This document shows positions 15,514-25,077 of a stretch of DNA of 64,000 bases, one piece after another. The stretch lies in NCBI RefSeq assembly GCF_001590925.1, contig NZ_BCTU01000023.1:23654-87653 (forward strand). Direction: 5' to 3'. Position numbers and translations under genes: made by a program. The notes below the pieces were generated by a model. The model did not search any database and was not told the DNA's origin. It saw only the letters and a program-made list of their open reading frames with translations. Numbering within the stretch: position 1 is the first letter of the stretch; every line of letters starts with the position of its first letter. This stretch comes from Serratia plymuthica NBRC 102599 (GTDB lineage Bacteria > Pseudomonadota > Gammaproteobacteria > Enterobacterales > Enterobacteriaceae).

Positions 15514-17478
15514 ATGGAAAACGTAGTAAAAGAAACGGTTAAGAGCTATAGACGAGATATCGATGGCTTACGTGCCGTAGCGATACTGTTGGTAGTTCTT
15601 TATCACTCTGGCGTCAGTTTTTTGAGTGGTGGTTTTATCGGGGTAGACGTTTTTTTTGTCATCTCTGGTTTTTTGATTGGCGGTATCATTTATACTGAAC
15701 TGAATAATAAAAACTTCTCCTACAGTCGCTTCTATGTCCGAAGAATAAAGCGAATTGCTCCAGCACTATTGGTCATGCTGTTTTTTTGCTCGGTATTCGC
15801 TTTCTTTTATCTATCACCTCTTGAGCTTAAAGATTTTAGCCTATTCTCTGGCTCAACGATATTATCAGTGCCCAACATTATGCTCTGGCACAAGACCAAC
15901 TATTTTTCACCTAATGCCGAGCTAAACCCACTATTAATGACCTGGTCTCTGGGGGTTGAAGAGCAATTCTATATTTTCCTACCAATTATTTTATCGGTAA
16001 TTATCAGGTTTAATAAAAAAGCCGTAGCCTCCATAGCAGTAATATCTATTGTATCATTTGTTGCTTGCGTTATCCTGACCAAAACAAACCCACTATTCTC
16101 CTTCTTTATGTTACCTACTCGAGCCTGGGAACTTGGAATTGGTGTTATGCTATCCATAATGCATAAAGAAGGAAGATTCAACAGCTTATCCATTTTAAAA
16201 AAAGAATTTCTACTAATTATTGGATTATCATTAATTTTATTTTCCGCTGTCGCCTTCAATAAAAACACGATGTTCCCTGGCTATGCCGCTCTATTGCCTG
16301 TTCTGGGATCTGCGATGATCATCCTTGGAAATGGACGAATCAGCGCACTTTTACTGGGCAATCGATTTATGGTATTCATCGGCTTGGTATCTTATTCTTG
16401 GTACCTGTGGCACTGGCCATTATTGTCTTTCGCACGTTTAGGCATAAATGGCCAACTACCGATGCACAGTGGAATAATAATTTCAGGCATAGCACTTTTC
16501 ATTGCGTACCTGTCCTATTTATTTGTCGAAACGCCGTTCCGTAAGGGATTTAAGTTTTCAAATAACAAAATAATTTTCGGATATGTCGCAGCATCACTTA
16601 TTTTGCTTTCACCTACTTTTGCCGCTTACCTGTTACAAGGTATTCCTCAGCGAGTGAACCCTGCCGTAGCACAGGCAGAAATTGATAAGTTGGATCGCAT
16701 TGCCGATCGCTGCCTGGTAGGTTACGGCTCGACGTCTTATTCCAAGGATAAATCCTGTGTGCCAAACACCGGGCAAGATGCCGTTGCATTGGTTGGTGAC
16801 AGCCACGCTGCAGCGCTGCGTGGGGGGGTTGACCAATATGCCAAGAAATCTAATATGGCCGTTTACCAATTAACTAAAGCATCATGCCCCATGTTACTTG
16901 GCGCCACAAAAGCAATGGGTGATTACCCTTCTCACGCAGCAGAATGTGAGTCCTACAATAGTAAGGTATTAGCACTTATTACTCGCAATGAGAAAATTAA
17001 AACCGTTGTTATCTCCGCATTCTGGGATTCTGGTGTTAATGACAAAAACGGGGACTATACAGCAATCAACTCCACGCAGAGCGGAATTGTCGCACTGACC
17101 ACAGGGTTGAACAATGTTATCCAAAGACTGAATGACTCAGGTAAAAAGGTCATATTGGTTAAAGATGTTCCTTTCTTGAAATTCAACGTTGTCAGGGCGA
17201 TAGACAATCAGCAAATCCCCTTACGCCGTACCATCAATGAGCTGATCCAACCGGTTTCATTGAATAGTGAATCAACAACTGACTATCGTCTACCGAAGGA
17301 GAAAGTCAACGCACTGCTAGCATCAGTAGCAAATGACCACAGTATTGAGATATTTAATCCGGTACAGAATTTATGTGATGTTACGGGATGCAAATTTAAA
17401 AGCAACAATCGACCACTTTACTATGACAATCAACATCTGACTTATTTAGGAAGCGCATACGCTTTACACGGTTTGTAG
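15514..17478 (+). CDS. OafA/YrhL-type acyltransferase with C-terminal SGNH domain
   Basis: 654-residue membrane O-acyltransferase, likely to acetylate a surface polysaccharide or lipopolysaccharide sugar. The N-terminal acyltransferase-3 domain (to about residue 370, ten or so helices) starts YRRDIDGLRAVAILLVVLYH and includes DVFFVISGFLIG. The periplasmic SGNH domain begins near 390: LVGDSHAAAL (about 428-437) supplies the nucleophile Ser, and DNQHLTYLG near the end supplies the Asp-His pair. It is visibly richer in A+T than its neighbours and interrupts the ycgB-fadR order of E. coli, so it was probably acquired. A terminator follows directly. Confidence 0.88.
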   Translation: MENVVKETVKSYRRDIDGLRAVAILLVVLYHSGVSFLSGGFIGVDVFFVISGFLIGGIIYTELNNKNFSYSRFYVRRIKRIAPALLVMLFFCSVFAFFYLSPLELKDFSLFSGSTILSVPNIMLWHKTNYFSPNAELNPLLMTWSLGVEEQFYIFLPIILSVIIRFNKKAVASIAVISIVSFVACVILTKTNPLFSFFMLPTRAWELGIGVMLSIMHKEGRFNSLSILKKEFLLIIGLSLILFSAVAFNKNTMFPGYAALLPVLGSAMIILGNGRISALLLGNRFMVFIGLVSYSWYLWHWPLLSFARLGINGQLPMHSGIIISGIALFIAYLSYLFVETPFRKGFKFSNNKIIFGYVAASLILLSPTFAAYLLQGIPQRVNPAVAQAEIDKLDRIADRCLVGYGSTSYSKDKSCVPNTGQDAVALVGDSHAAALRGGVDQYAKKSNMAVYQLTKASCPMLLGATKAMGDYPSHAAECESYNSKVLALITRNEKIKTVVISAFWDSGVNDKNGDYTAINSTQSGIVALTTGLNNVIQRLNDSGKKVILVKDVPFLKFNVVRAIDNQQIPLRRTINELIQPVSLNSESTTDYRLPKEKVNALLASVANDHSIEIFNPVQNLCDVTGCKFKSNNRPLYYDNQHLTYLGSAYALHGL

Positions 17479-17495
17479 ATAACAATTGCACTAAC

Positions 17496-17523
17496 GCCCG
17501 ATATACCCATCGGGCTTTTTTTT
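17496..17523 (+). terminator. Rho-independent terminator of the acyltransferase gene
   Basis: GCCCGAT (17496-17502) pairs with ATCGGGC (17509-17515), followed by eight T. It lies 18 bases after the stop codon. Confidence 0.9.
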
Positions 17524-17524
17524 A

Positions 17525-17826
17525 ATCTCTACGTGAATACTGCATCCCGTCATTCTGAATATAGGAAAACCATCTTGAATTAATTTATCAAGCCATTTCT
17601 TCAATGAAACATACTCAACGGAATATCCGGTGCTATATAAATATCATGGAGTAACCCGTTCGAGGACGAACAGGTATGACGATTATCAGAATGCGCTGAT
17701 AAAAAGCTGACAAGATACTGAAGACAAAGTTTTTACTCAACGTCCGACATCGAACAGGCGCGACATGAAGGTAAAAGAGTTAGCAAAATTAACAACGCGC
17801 GGCAACCGCCTATATCGCTGGCATAC
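17525..17826. other. AT-rich gap between acyltransferase and fadR terminators
   Basis: About 300 bases between two terminators that face each other. I find no gene with a credible ribosome site. A short inverted repeat (GTTCG...CGAAC, near 17660) is present. The stretch may be a remnant of the event that inserted the acyltransferase. Confidence 0.5.
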
Positions 17827-17851
17827 AAAAGCCCGACGAGGTTCGTCGGGC
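17827..17851 (-). terminator. Rho-independent terminator of fadR
   Basis: Read on the minus strand, GCCCGACGA (17851-17843) pairs with TCGTCGGGC (17839-17831) across a short loop, followed by TTTT. It lies 71 bases after the fadR stop. Confidence 0.8.
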
Positions 17852-17921
17852 GCGAAGATAATCAAAAGTGTCAATCTACAGCAAAACGAGTTAATCACTC
17901 AATTTTGGACAAGAGTGAGTA

Positions 17922-18641
17922 CTAACGGCGGGCGTCGGTCAGGTCGCTCGGCATGGTGCCTTGCATGCTCTGCCAAATGGCACCGCTGTCTTTACCGTAG
18001 TTCCGCACGCAATCCATGACCTGATCGTAGGATTTATCATGGCACAGAGTCGACAGCTTGCTGTAGAAGGCCAGTGCCAGCTTGCGTGATTCCGGGTTGG
18101 AGAAATAGTAACGGCCAACGCGAGTATACAAGCCTTTCAGGCCGTTGAAGATCAAACCGTAGATCGGGTTGCCGGAAGCAAACGCCAGGCCGCGGAAAAT
18201 TTCGTAATCCAGCCAGTTGAAGGCATCTGCCTGATCTTCCACTTGAGTAGCTTTAGCCAGCACTTCCAGAGCCTGCTCTGGATGATTACGCACTGCGGCG
18301 CGAATAAAGATCGAGGCGATATTGGTGCGCACCGACAACAAATTGTCGATCAATTGCGGGACGCTTTTATGATCGAGGCGCGCCAGGGTCTCAAGAATAT
18401 TGAGGCCGGATGTTTCCCAGAAATTGTTTACTTTGGTCGGTTTGCCATGCTGAATGGTCAGCCAGCCATCACGGGCCAGGCGTTGTAAAACTTCACGTAA
18501 CGTGGTGCGAGTGACGCCAATCAGTTCCGAAAGCTCACGCTCCGCGGGCAAAATAGAGCCAGGGGGGAAGCGATTATTCCAGATACTCTCGATAATGTAT
18601 TCTTCCGCGAAACCGGCAGGACTCTGCGCCTTTATGACCAT
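17922..18641 (-). CDS. fadR: Fatty-acid responsive transcription regulator FadR
   Basis: GntR-family regulator that represses fad genes and activates fabA/fabB; acyl-CoA releases it from DNA. 239 residues, the normal enterobacterial length. Residues 1-75 form the winged helix ([20 protein letters not shown], wing with IQHGKPTKV); the rest is the all-helical acyl-CoA-binding domain. It is divergent from nhaB as in E. coli. A likely FadR operator is visible in front of fadD at 30102-30118 in this window. Confidence 0.95.
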   Translation of the reverse strand: MVIKAQSPAGFAEEYIIESIWNNRFPPGSILPAERELSELIGVTRTTLREVLQRLARDGWLTIQHGKPTKVNNFWETSGLNILETLARLDHKSVPQLIDNLLSVRTNIASIFIRAAVRNHPEQALEVLAKATQVEDQADAFNWLDYEIFRGLAFASGNPIYGLIFNGLKGLYTRVGRYYFSNPESRKLALAFYSKLSTLCHDKSYDQVMDCVRNYGKDSGAIWQSMQGTMPSDLTDARR

Positions 18642-18884
18642 GTTTTTGACGTTCCGTTGCGACGATAATCAGTAATAGTAATCGGCTGATCATACCAGAT
18701 CGCACCAGCATGACATAGCGTGAGCGAAAAACATTAAACGAAAGTGTGCATAAAGTGGCAAAAATTGTGCAAAAACACCGCTTCGGAGAAATTTCTCTTC
18801 GTAAAGCAAGGCCCTATTGTCTCCGCCCCTGCGACATTGTTAGGGTAATATGCAACCACTTATTTTCAGGACATGTCACGCAAA

Positions 18885-20456
18885 ATGGAAACAACCCTAC
18901 GCAGTGCTCTGGTGAAGAACTTTCTCGGGCAATCACCTGACTGGTATAAATTGACCCTCGTCGTTTTCTTATTGGTCAATCCATTGGTTTTCTTCCTGGT
19001 CGATCCCTTTATCGCCGGTTGGCTGTTGGTGATAGAGTTTATCTTCACCCTGGCGATGGCGCTGAAGTGTTACCCCCTGTTGCCGGGCGGCCTGCTGGCG
19101 ATTGAAGCGGTGCTGATTGGCATGACCAGCCCTGCTCGCGTGGGCGAAGAAATTGCCCATAATCTGGACGTGCTGCTGCTGTTGATCTTTATGGTAGCCG
19201 GCATCTACTTTATGAAGCAGTTACTGCTGTTCGTGTTTACCAAACTGCTGCTCAATATTCACTCTAAAATGCTGCTTTCGCTGGCGTTCTGCCTGGCCGC
19301 AGCGCTGCTGTCCGCCTTCCTCGATGCGCTGACGGTGGTCGCTGTGGTGATCAGCGTCGCCACCGGGTTTTACTCGATCTACCACAATGTGGCGTCTAAC
19401 CGCTCAGATGGCCATACCGACGTCGGTGACGACAGTGAACTGGCGAGCGACGATCACAAGCAAACGCTGGAGCAGTTCCGCGCCTTCTTGCGCAGCTTGC
19501 TGATGCACGCCGGCGTCGGCACCGCACTGGGCGGCGTAATGACCATGGTGGGTGAGCCGCAAAACCTGATTATCGCGAAAAGCGCCGGCTGGGGGTTTGC
19601 CGAGTTCTTCTTGCGAATGGCTCCGGTTACCTTGCCGGTGATGGTTTGCGGCCTGCTGCTCTGCCTGCTGCTCGAACGCTTTGGCGTTTTCGGTTACGGC
19701 GCCAAACTGCCGGAACGGGTGCGCGAGGTGCTGAAAGAGTTTGACCGCCAGGCCGCAGCAGGACGCAGCAAGCAGGAACAGGTCAAACTGGTGGTCCAGG
19801 CGCTGATCGGCATTTGGCTGGTTATAGCCTTGGCCTTTCACCTGGCGGAGGTTGGCCTGATCGGTTTGTCGGTGATCATTCTCGCTACCTCCCTGTGCGG
19901 CGTAACCGACGAGCACGCTATCGGCAAGGCTTTCCAGGAAGCGCTGCCCTTTACCGCCCTGTTGACGGTATTTTTCACCGTTGTCGCAGTGATCATCGAG
20001 CAACATCTGTTCAGCCCGATCATCCAGTTTGTCCTGCAAGCGGAACCCTCTTCGCAGTTGGCGCTGTTTTATCTGTTTAACGGCCTGCTGTCGTCAGTCT
20101 CCGACAATGTCTTCGTCGGCACGGTTTACATCAATGAGGCGCGCGCCGCATTCAACAGCGGAGCAATATCCCTGAAGCAATTCGAAATGTTGGCAGTCGC
20201 CATCAATACAGGAACCAACCTGCCTTCTGTCGCCACGCCGAATGGTCAGGCGGCATTCTTGTTCCTGCTGACGTCTGCACTGGCGCCGCTGGTGCGTTTG
20301 TCCTATGGACGAATGGTGTGGATGGCTTTGCCCTATACTGTGGTATTAACCTTGGTTGGGCTGCTGTGCGTACAGTTTACTCTGGCACCGATGACCGAGC
20401 TGCTAACCCAGTGGCACTGGCTGACGTTGCCTTCAATCGACACCGCTGCACATTAA
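18885..20456 (+). CDS. nhaB: Na+/H+ antiporter NhaB
   Basis: Inner-membrane sodium/proton antiporter for pH and sodium balance. About 12 helices; highly conserved stretches include [40 protein letters not shown] and [21 protein letters not shown] 18885 gives 523 residues and matches the E. coli start (ME...[12 protein letters not shown]); ATG 18873, four codons earlier, touches the AGGA and seems too close to it. Neighbours fadR and dsbB match E. coli. Confidence 0.95.
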   Translation: METTLRSALVKNFLGQSPDWYKLTLVVFLLVNPLVFFLVDPFIAGWLLVIEFIFTLAMALKCYPLLPGGLLAIEAVLIGMTSPARVGEEIAHNLDVLLLLIFMVAGIYFMKQLLLFVFTKLLLNIHSKMLLSLAFCLAAALLSAFLDALTVVAVVISVATGFYSIYHNVASNRSDGHTDVGDDSELASDDHKQTLEQFRAFLRSLLMHAGVGTALGGVMTMVGEPQNLIIAKSAGWGFAEFFLRMAPVTLPVMVCGLLLCLLLERFGVFGYGAKLPERVREVLKEFDRQAAAGRSKQEQVKLVVQALIGIWLVIALAFHLAEVGLIGLSVIILATSLCGVTDEHAIGKAFQEALPFTALLTVFFTVVAVIIEQHLFSPIIQFVLQAEPSSQLALFYLFNGLLSSVSDNVFVGTVYINEARAAFNSGAISLKQFEMLAVAINTGTNLPSVATPNGQAAFLFLLTSALAPLVRLSYGRMVWMALPYTVVLTLVGLLCVQFTLAPMTELLTQWHWLTLPSIDTAAH

Positions 20457-20579
20457 AGTGCTAACCCACTCTGCTGTCGGCGACTATTTTTGTGCTGAAT
20501 CCGGCCCAGGTGGCTGGCAGCGGGGTTGAATTGGTTTACACTGCCGGTTCAATTGCTTACTGCATGGAAGAATAAATAT

Positions 20580-21110
20580 ATGTTGCAATTCTTTAACCGT
20601 TGCTCGCAGGGGCGCGGTGCTTGGCTGCTAATGGCCCTGACTGCGCTGGCGCTGGAATTAGTAGCGCTCTACTTTCAGCACGTAATGCTGCTGCAACCCT
20701 GTGTGATGTGCATCTATGAACGCTGCGCGCTGTTTGGCATTCTGGGCGCCTCGCTGGTCGGTGCTATCGCGCCGAAAACGCCGCTGCGCTATGTCGCTAT
20801 CCTGCTGTGGATTTACAGTGCCTGGGAAGGTTTACAGCTGGCATGGAAGCACACCATGATCCAACTGCATCCTTCGCCGTTTAATACCTGTGATTTCTTC
20901 GTCAGTTTCCCGTCCTGGCTGCCACTGGATAAATGGCTGCCGGCGGTATTTCACGCTTCCGGCGACTGTTCAGTGCGCCAATGGCAGTTCCTGTCGCTGG
21001 AAATGCCACAGTGGCTGGTAGGTATCTTTGCGGCCTATCTGCTGATCGCCATCGTCGTGTTGATCGCTCAGTTTGTTCGCCCGCGTCGTCGTGACCTGTT
21101 CGGTCGCTAG
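20580..21110 (+). CDS. dsbB: Disulfide bond formation protein DsbB
   Basis: Inner-membrane quinone reductase that reoxidises DsbA. 176 residues, four helices. Both redox cysteine pairs are present: CVMC (residues about 41-44) in the first periplasmic loop, and the second pair in the loop around NTCDFF and GDCSVRQW. The ATG at 20580 gives [15 protein letters not shown], as in E. coli; an upstream ATG at 20526 in frame lacks family support. Confidence 0.95.
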   Translation: MLQFFNRCSQGRGAWLLMALTALALELVALYFQHVMLLQPCVMCIYERCALFGILGASLVGAIAPKTPLRYVAILLWIYSAWEGLQLAWKHTMIQLHPSPFNTCDFFVSFPSWLPLDKWLPAVFHASGDCSVRQWQFLSLEMPQWLVGIFAAYLLIAIVVLIAQFVRPRRRDLFGR

Positions 21111-21135
21111 GCGCAGCATTACGACATAATGAAAA

Positions 21136-21157
21136 CGGCGCCTCAGGGCGCCGTTTT
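21136..21157 (+). terminator. Rho-independent terminator of dsbB
   Basis: CGGCGCC (21136-21142) pairs with GGCGCCG (21147-21153) around a 4-base loop, followed by TTTT. Confidence 0.85.
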
Positions 21158-21195
21158 GCATGGGGTTGCTTGTGATTTTCAGAGATAACCCGACG

Positions 21196-21267
21196 TCAAG
21201 TATGCGTAAGGTAATAAACGAGCACTATCAGTGCGCCAGCCACTGCAAACAGCCGTATCATTTTCAT
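21196..21267 (-). CDS. Possible 23-residue single-helix membrane protein
   Basis: An ATG at 21267 opens a 24-codon frame for MKMIRLFAVAGALIVLVYYL plus THT, a basic start followed by one hydrophobic helix, the classic shape of small inner-membrane proteins. GAG lies about 10 bases before the ATG. Too short for certainty. No family recognised. Confidence 0.35.
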   Translation of the reverse strand: MKMIRLFAVAGALIVLVYYLTHT

Positions 21268-21479
21268 TATTGTACTCTCGAAACCAGGCGGGAGAGCGGT
21301 CAAAGTACCTAATATCATGACGATAAAGAAGCGCCCTGGCTGGATTTGGCAGGTAATTTACATAACATTAAGTTTGAACGGCATGGCACGTTAATCGCAG
21401 GGGGAATGTATTACCCGATCGTCCCTAAGATCGAGAAGCAAAGAGCGGTGATTTTGCACTCATTAAGTTCATACAAAAA

Positions 21480-21619
21480 AACTCATCATAGTGATGCATT
21501 ATTGCATCAATATTTTGATGAACTTCTGTCAAAAAATCCTTATAGTAACCGCAAGTTGTATCCCGATTTCCCTGGTGTTGTTGTGTGTCTTGCCCCTCTC
21601 TCTTTGCAGGGGCTTTTTT
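21480..21619 (+). ncRNA. Candidate small RNA ending at an orphan terminator
   Basis: A plus-strand intrinsic terminator (21592-21619) has no gene to serve: dsbB already ends at its own terminator 440 bases earlier and ycgN is on the other strand. The segment before it holds another hairpin (GATGCA...TGCATC, about 21492-21507) and a U/G-rich single-stranded stretch just before the terminator, as in Hfq-binding RNAs such as RprA. Start position is a guess; no clear promoter was found. Confidence 0.4.
21592..21619 (+). terminator. Orphan Rho-independent terminator
   Basis: GCCCCT (21592-21597) pairs with AGGGGC (21608-21613), followed by six T. It lies 3 bases beyond the convergent ycgN stop, but the T-run points to termination of a plus-strand transcript. 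Confidence 0.75.
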
Positions 21620-21621
21620 CC

Positions 21622-22068
21622 TTATCTTGCCCAGCTTGGCTTGTTCAAAATATGGTCCTGCCAGTCCACCACTTCACTCTCGCGCACCGCAATGTGCCGT
21701 ACCGTAATACGTTCACCGTGCATCGCCGCCTTGGAACCGCTTACCAGCGGGTGCCATGAAAACAGCGGTTTACCCTCGCCAATCAGGCGATACGCACAGG
21801 TCGGCGGCAGCCAATCAAACGTGGTGAGATTTTCGCGCGTCAGCTTGATGCAGTCTTCTTCCAGCTCGAAGCGGCGTTCATAGTTGCGACACTGACACGA
21901 CTTAATATTCAACTGGTTGCAGGCTACGTTGGTGAAATAAATCTCGTCGGTATCTTCGTCGATCAGCTTATTCAGACAGCACTGCCCACAACCGTCGCAC
22001 AGCGATTCCCACTCTTGTTCTGACATTTCCGCCAGCGTTTTTTGTTGCCAAAAAGGGATTTGTGACAT
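21622..22068 (-). CDS. ycgN: YkgJ-type cysteine-cluster protein YcgN
   Basis: 148-residue UPF0260 protein. It carries the cysteine cluster [12 protein letters not shown] (residues about 24-35), further cysteines in a [17 protein letters not shown] region, and CIKL and CAYRL; together these look like an Fe-S or zinc site. Biochemical role unknown. Its conserved neighbourhood ycgN-ycgM-ycgL-min is as in E. coli, here with extra genes inserted. Confidence 0.9.
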   Translation of the reverse strand: MSQIPFWQQKTLAEMSEQEWESLCDGCGQCCLNKLIDEDTDEIYFTNVACNQLNIKSCQCRNYERRFELEEDCIKLTRENLTTFDWLPPTCAYRLIGEGKPLFSWHPLVSGSKAAMHGERITVRHIAVRESEVVDWQDHILNKPSWAR

Positions 22069-22475
22069 GTTCGCGTCCGGTATAGGTAAATGAATAGATA
22101 ACCTGCGTACAGGTTTTGAGGGTGCACTATATAGATATCAGAGCCAATTGGAAAGGCCGAAAATACAATATAATCATAATGATAACCACAATGCCGCTTA
22201 AAAAAAACGCTATTTAAAACAATAACGTCCACCATTGAGCAACAAGAATATCATGGTGTTACCGGTTGTATCCGGTGAATAAAATCACAGCCACTGCCCT
22301 CAATTATACGTACAAATTACAGGTCCAACACCTTTTGGTGCATCCCGTCTGACGCCATCGGCCTTCCCCTCGACAATGTTCGGAATCATCTCATTAAGCA
22401 CGTTATGCCGCCGGGAACGGAATAATGCTGCTATGTTTAATGTTCGCCTTTAGAACAGAAGATAAGGAGCTAAAC
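22069..22475. other. Gap between ycgN and the CsbD-like gene
   Basis: About 400 bases, AT-rich near ycgN, between two divergent genes. I see no convincing ORF or RNA gene. Promoters for both genes are expected here but no clear consensus could be fixed. Confidence 0.5.
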
Positions 22476-22724
22476 ATGTTTGGAAAAGCAGAAGACAAGG
22501 TCAATGAAGCTGCTGGCGCTGTTCAGGAAGCCTTCGGTGAGGCAACAGATTCGCCGGAGCATCAGGTCAAAGGCGCGGCCCGCAAGTATGCCTCTCAGGC
22601 CAGCTATGCGGCTCGCGACGCGGCTGACACGGTGCGGACCCAGGTTGAGTCCAACCCGCTTGCCGGCGTAGCTATCGCCGCAGCCGTAGGTATCGTTTTC
22701 GGTTTCTTGTTGGGCCGTAAATAA
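22476..22724 (+). CDS. CsbD-like/DUF883 (ElaB/YqjD-type) stress protein
   Basis: 82 residues. The N-terminus (MFGKAEDKVNEAAGAVQEAF) resembles CsbD-like stress proteins; the C-terminus has one hydrophobic helix ending FGFLLGRK, as in the ElaB/YqjD/YgaM family of membrane-anchored, ribosome-associated, RpoS-dependent proteins. AAGGAG lies 7 bases before ATG 22476, which decides the start over the in-frame ATG at 22425. Probably induced in stationary phase (inferred from family). Confidence 0.8.
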   Translation: MFGKAEDKVNEAAGAVQEAFGEATDSPEHQVKGAARKYASQASYAARDAADTVRTQVESNPLAGVAIAAAVGIVFGFLLGRK

Positions 22725-22750
22725 TCCGGTGCCAGAGCGGAAACAGACAA

Positions 22751-22770
22751 AAGGCCCTTTCGGGCCTTTT
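22751..22770. terminator. Bidirectional terminator between CsbD-like gene and ycgM
   Basis: AAGGCCC (22751-22757) pairs with GGGCCTT (22762-22768) around TTTC, with T-run on the plus strand and A-run before it. It serves two convergent genes. Confidence 0.85.
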
Positions 22771-22793
22771 TTAATTTTGTGCCGCCGGCGGTT

Positions 22794-23450
22794 TTAAATC
22801 ACGCGGGTGCTCAGTGATTTACCGTTAAGGGTAATCTTCAACATATCACCAGAGCTCATCGGACCGACGCCCTGTGGCGTGCCGGTAAGAATGATGTCGC
22901 CCGCACGCAGCGTGAAGAAACGGCTCATATAGCTGATCAGCGGCAAGATTGGGGTAATCATATCGCGAGTGTTGCCCTGCTGACGCAGTTGGTCATTCAC
23001 CGTCAGCGACAGCTCGGCATTTTGCGGATCGCCAAACTCCGCTACCGGAATAAAACCGGAGATCGGGCATGAACCGTCAAAACCCTTGGCTTTTTCCCAG
23101 GGTTGCCCGGCCTTCTTGAAACCCGCCTGCAATTCGCGCAGCGTCAGATCGAGTGCCACGCCATAACCGGCGATAGCACGCGCTACGCGATCTTCATTCG
23201 CCTGCTTTAACGGCGTACCGATAAGCACGGCCAACTCCACTTCATGGTGCACCGACCCGAACTCTTTTGGGATCGCCACCGGCTGGCGAATGTCGCACAG
23301 CGCTGTTTCAGGCTTGATAAACACTACCGGCTCTGCCGAGGCCGCACTGCCCATTTCCTTAATATGATCGGCGTAGTTACTGCCGACGCAGACCACCTTA
23401 TTAACCGGGAAATCAAGTAGTGAACCCTGCCAGTCTCTATGTTGATACAT
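22794..23450 (-). CDS. ycgM: Fumarylacetoacetate hydrolase-family protein YcgM
   Basis: 218-residue FAH-fold enzyme with the metal-binding acidic residues in SVHHEVELAVLIG (about 70-82) and the ALDLTLRELQ helix. It is very close to E. coli YcgM. FAH-family members act on acylpyruvates or oxaloacetate; oxaloacetate tautomerase activity has been proposed for this group. ATG 23450 is chosen: GGGAGAGG precedes it and the product starts MYQHRDWQG as E. coli does. The frame extends to 23486 without support. Confidence 0.9.
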   Translation of the reverse strand: MYQHRDWQGSLLDFPVNKVVCVGSNYADHIKEMGSAASAEPVVFIKPETALCDIRQPVAIPKEFGSVHHEVELAVLIGTPLKQANEDRVARAIAGYGVALDLTLRELQAGFKKAGQPWEKAKGFDGSCPISGFIPVAEFGDPQNAELSLTVNDQLRQQGNTRDMITPILPLISYMSRFFTLRAGDIILTGTPQGVGPMSSGDMLKITLNGKSLSTRVI

Positions 23451-23532
23451 ACCGCCTCTCCCTACAATCATGTAGGGGCTTAGCATGCTAAGCCCGTTAT
23501 TCCACGCTCTGGTGGGGTACCGTAGCGCTAAT

Positions 23533-24609
23533 TTATTGCCCGATACCGTCAGCCATCATACCCACAGCTATCGCAAAATAGTAAGAGCGATTCCAGTGCA
23601 TGATGGTCCGAAAATTATCATAAACCAGAAACGCGCGGCCCTGCATGTCATCTGGTGTGATAACCCAACTGCGCAAGGTTGAGTGCGGAAGCGCTGAACC
23701 GTCAGGCCGCCTTACACCGCGTTTTTGCCATTCGTTTACACTGCGAGCCTGACGATCTTTCAACCCCAGGCTATCGGTGCCAAAACCCGCCGGCAGCGTC
23801 ACTTCCCTGCCCCAACCAATGCCCCGTTGCCAGCCCTCACTCGCCAAATAGTTGGCGGTGGAAGCGAACACGTCGTCAGGGTTGTTCCAGATATCGATAC
23901 GGCCATCGCCGTCGCCATCCGCCGCATAGCTCAGGAACGAGGTCGGCATAAACTGGCATTGGCCCATCGCGCCGGCCCAGGACCCCTTTAGCTGGGTACT
24001 GCCGACCCGGCCCTGTTCCACGATCTGCAGCGCCGCCATCACTTGTTGGGTGAAGAAGGCTTCACGCCGGCCTTCAAACGCCAAGGTGGCAAGCGCCGAA
24101 ATAACATCTTCACGCCCCTGAATCTTGCCGAATGCGCTTTCCATTCCCCACAACGCCACGATATAACGCCCTGGAACGCCATAACGCGCGGTGACGCGGG
24201 TCAGTTGCGGCCGATATTGCCGGGACAACGTCCGGCCTTGCTCGATTTTGGCGGGTGGCAGTACGCGTTTGAGGTAATCATCCAGCGTGATTTTCTTTTC
24301 CGGCTGATTACGATCGGCCTTGATGACACGGTCAACAAAATGCGCGTTGGCGAACGCGTTATCGAGGGTTGCCTGACTAATCCCCTGCGCCAACGCCTGG
24401 CGCTTCAGTTGCTCTACATAAGCCGGGAATTGCGCAGGATCGCGGCCAGTTTCAGCCAATGTGGCCACAGTAGCGGTCGTTGTCGGCGCAGGCGCACCCG
24501 ACGGGGCTGACTCTTCCAGAGCAGCGGCTTGCGCAGCTGTCTGCTGACAGACGCCGCATCCCAGCATCAACAGAGTTAACGCCACCGTTATCGCCGACAA
24601 TTTCATCAC
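23533..24609 (-). CDS. MltB-family lytic murein transglycosylase
   Basis: 358-residue periplasmic peptidoglycan hydrolase that would cleave the MurNAc-GlcNAc bond to form anhydromuropeptides. A hydrophobic leader ends near LMLGCGVC; the cysteine may be lipidated but the lipobox is not ideal. The catalytic Glu is in the ALWGMESAFGKIQG motif (about residues 152-165), followed by the family motifs GAMGQCQFMPTSFL and DIWNNPDDVFASTANYL. The C-terminal peptidoglycan-binding domain found in some relatives is absent. It separates ycgM from ycgL, which are adjacent in E. coli. Confidence 0.9.
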   Translation of the reverse strand: MMKLSAITVALTLLMLGCGVCQQTAAQAAALEESAPSGAPAPTTTATVATLAETGRDPAQFPAYVEQLKRQALAQGISQATLDNAFANAHFVDRVIKADRNQPEKKITLDDYLKRVLPPAKIEQGRTLSRQYRPQLTRVTARYGVPGRYIVALWGMESAFGKIQGREDVISALATLAFEGRREAFFTQQVMAALQIVEQGRVGSTQLKGSWAGAMGQCQFMPTSFLSYAADGDGDGRIDIWNNPDDVFASTANYLASEGWQRGIGWGREVTLPAGFGTDSLGLKDRQARSVNEWQKRGVRRPDGSALPHSTLRSWVITPDDMQGRAFLVYDNFRTIMHWNRSYYFAIAVGMMADGIGQ

Positions 24610-24668
24610 ACTGTTCCTTAGTCGTTTTGGGGTACTGATTCAGCCAGGCCCCTGCGCGCCAGCAGTGA

Positions 24669-24941
24669 TTATTTTTTGTCCTCTGACAAATGCTGGTTTA
24701 ATAAATTTTCCACTGGCGGTGGGAATTGCAGATAAAACCCTTCCTCTTTCAAGGCTTCTTTCACTTTCTCAATATCCGCCGAGGCTAACTTTTCCCGACC
24801 TTCGAGGGAAATCACCATCGCCAATTGCGGCGTACCGAAACTTTTCATCAGATCTTCCGGCACTCGGGAGAAATCGTCTTTTTTTTCGACATAAAGATAA
24901 GTTTGATCCCGTTTTGGGCTTCTATAGATCACACAAAGCAT
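24669..24941 (-). CDS. ycgL: YcgL-domain protein
   Basis: 90-residue conserved protein of the YcgL family ([20 protein letters not shown] at the start; [17 protein letters not shown] in the middle). A YcgL homologue has been reported to be an RNase-like protein in Pseudomonas, but the role is not settled. It is divergent from minC, as in E. coli. Confidence 0.9.
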   Translation of the reverse strand: MLCVIYRSPKRDQTYLYVEKKDDFSRVPEDLMKSFGTPQLAMVISLEGREKLASADIEKVKEALKEEGFYLQFPPPVENLLNQHLSEDKK

Positions 24942-25077
24942 TTTTTTAACTCTATTTAATTGGGGCAGCGTCTTGCCTGGATATAACTCTGACTATAACA
25001 TGCTTATAGTACTTCGGAATATCGCACCCCGATTGGTATTCCGGGGATTTAAAGTTGCTGAGACTGAGTCAGGATAG

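Noticed and set aside
17765..18019. 84-codon open frame on the plus strand
   Set aside because: It runs through the fadR terminator and into the antisense of fadR; no conserved feature.
21346..21759. 137-codon open frame on the plus strand
   Set aside because: Its second half is antisense to ycgN and it runs through an intrinsic terminator; the first half resembles no protein.
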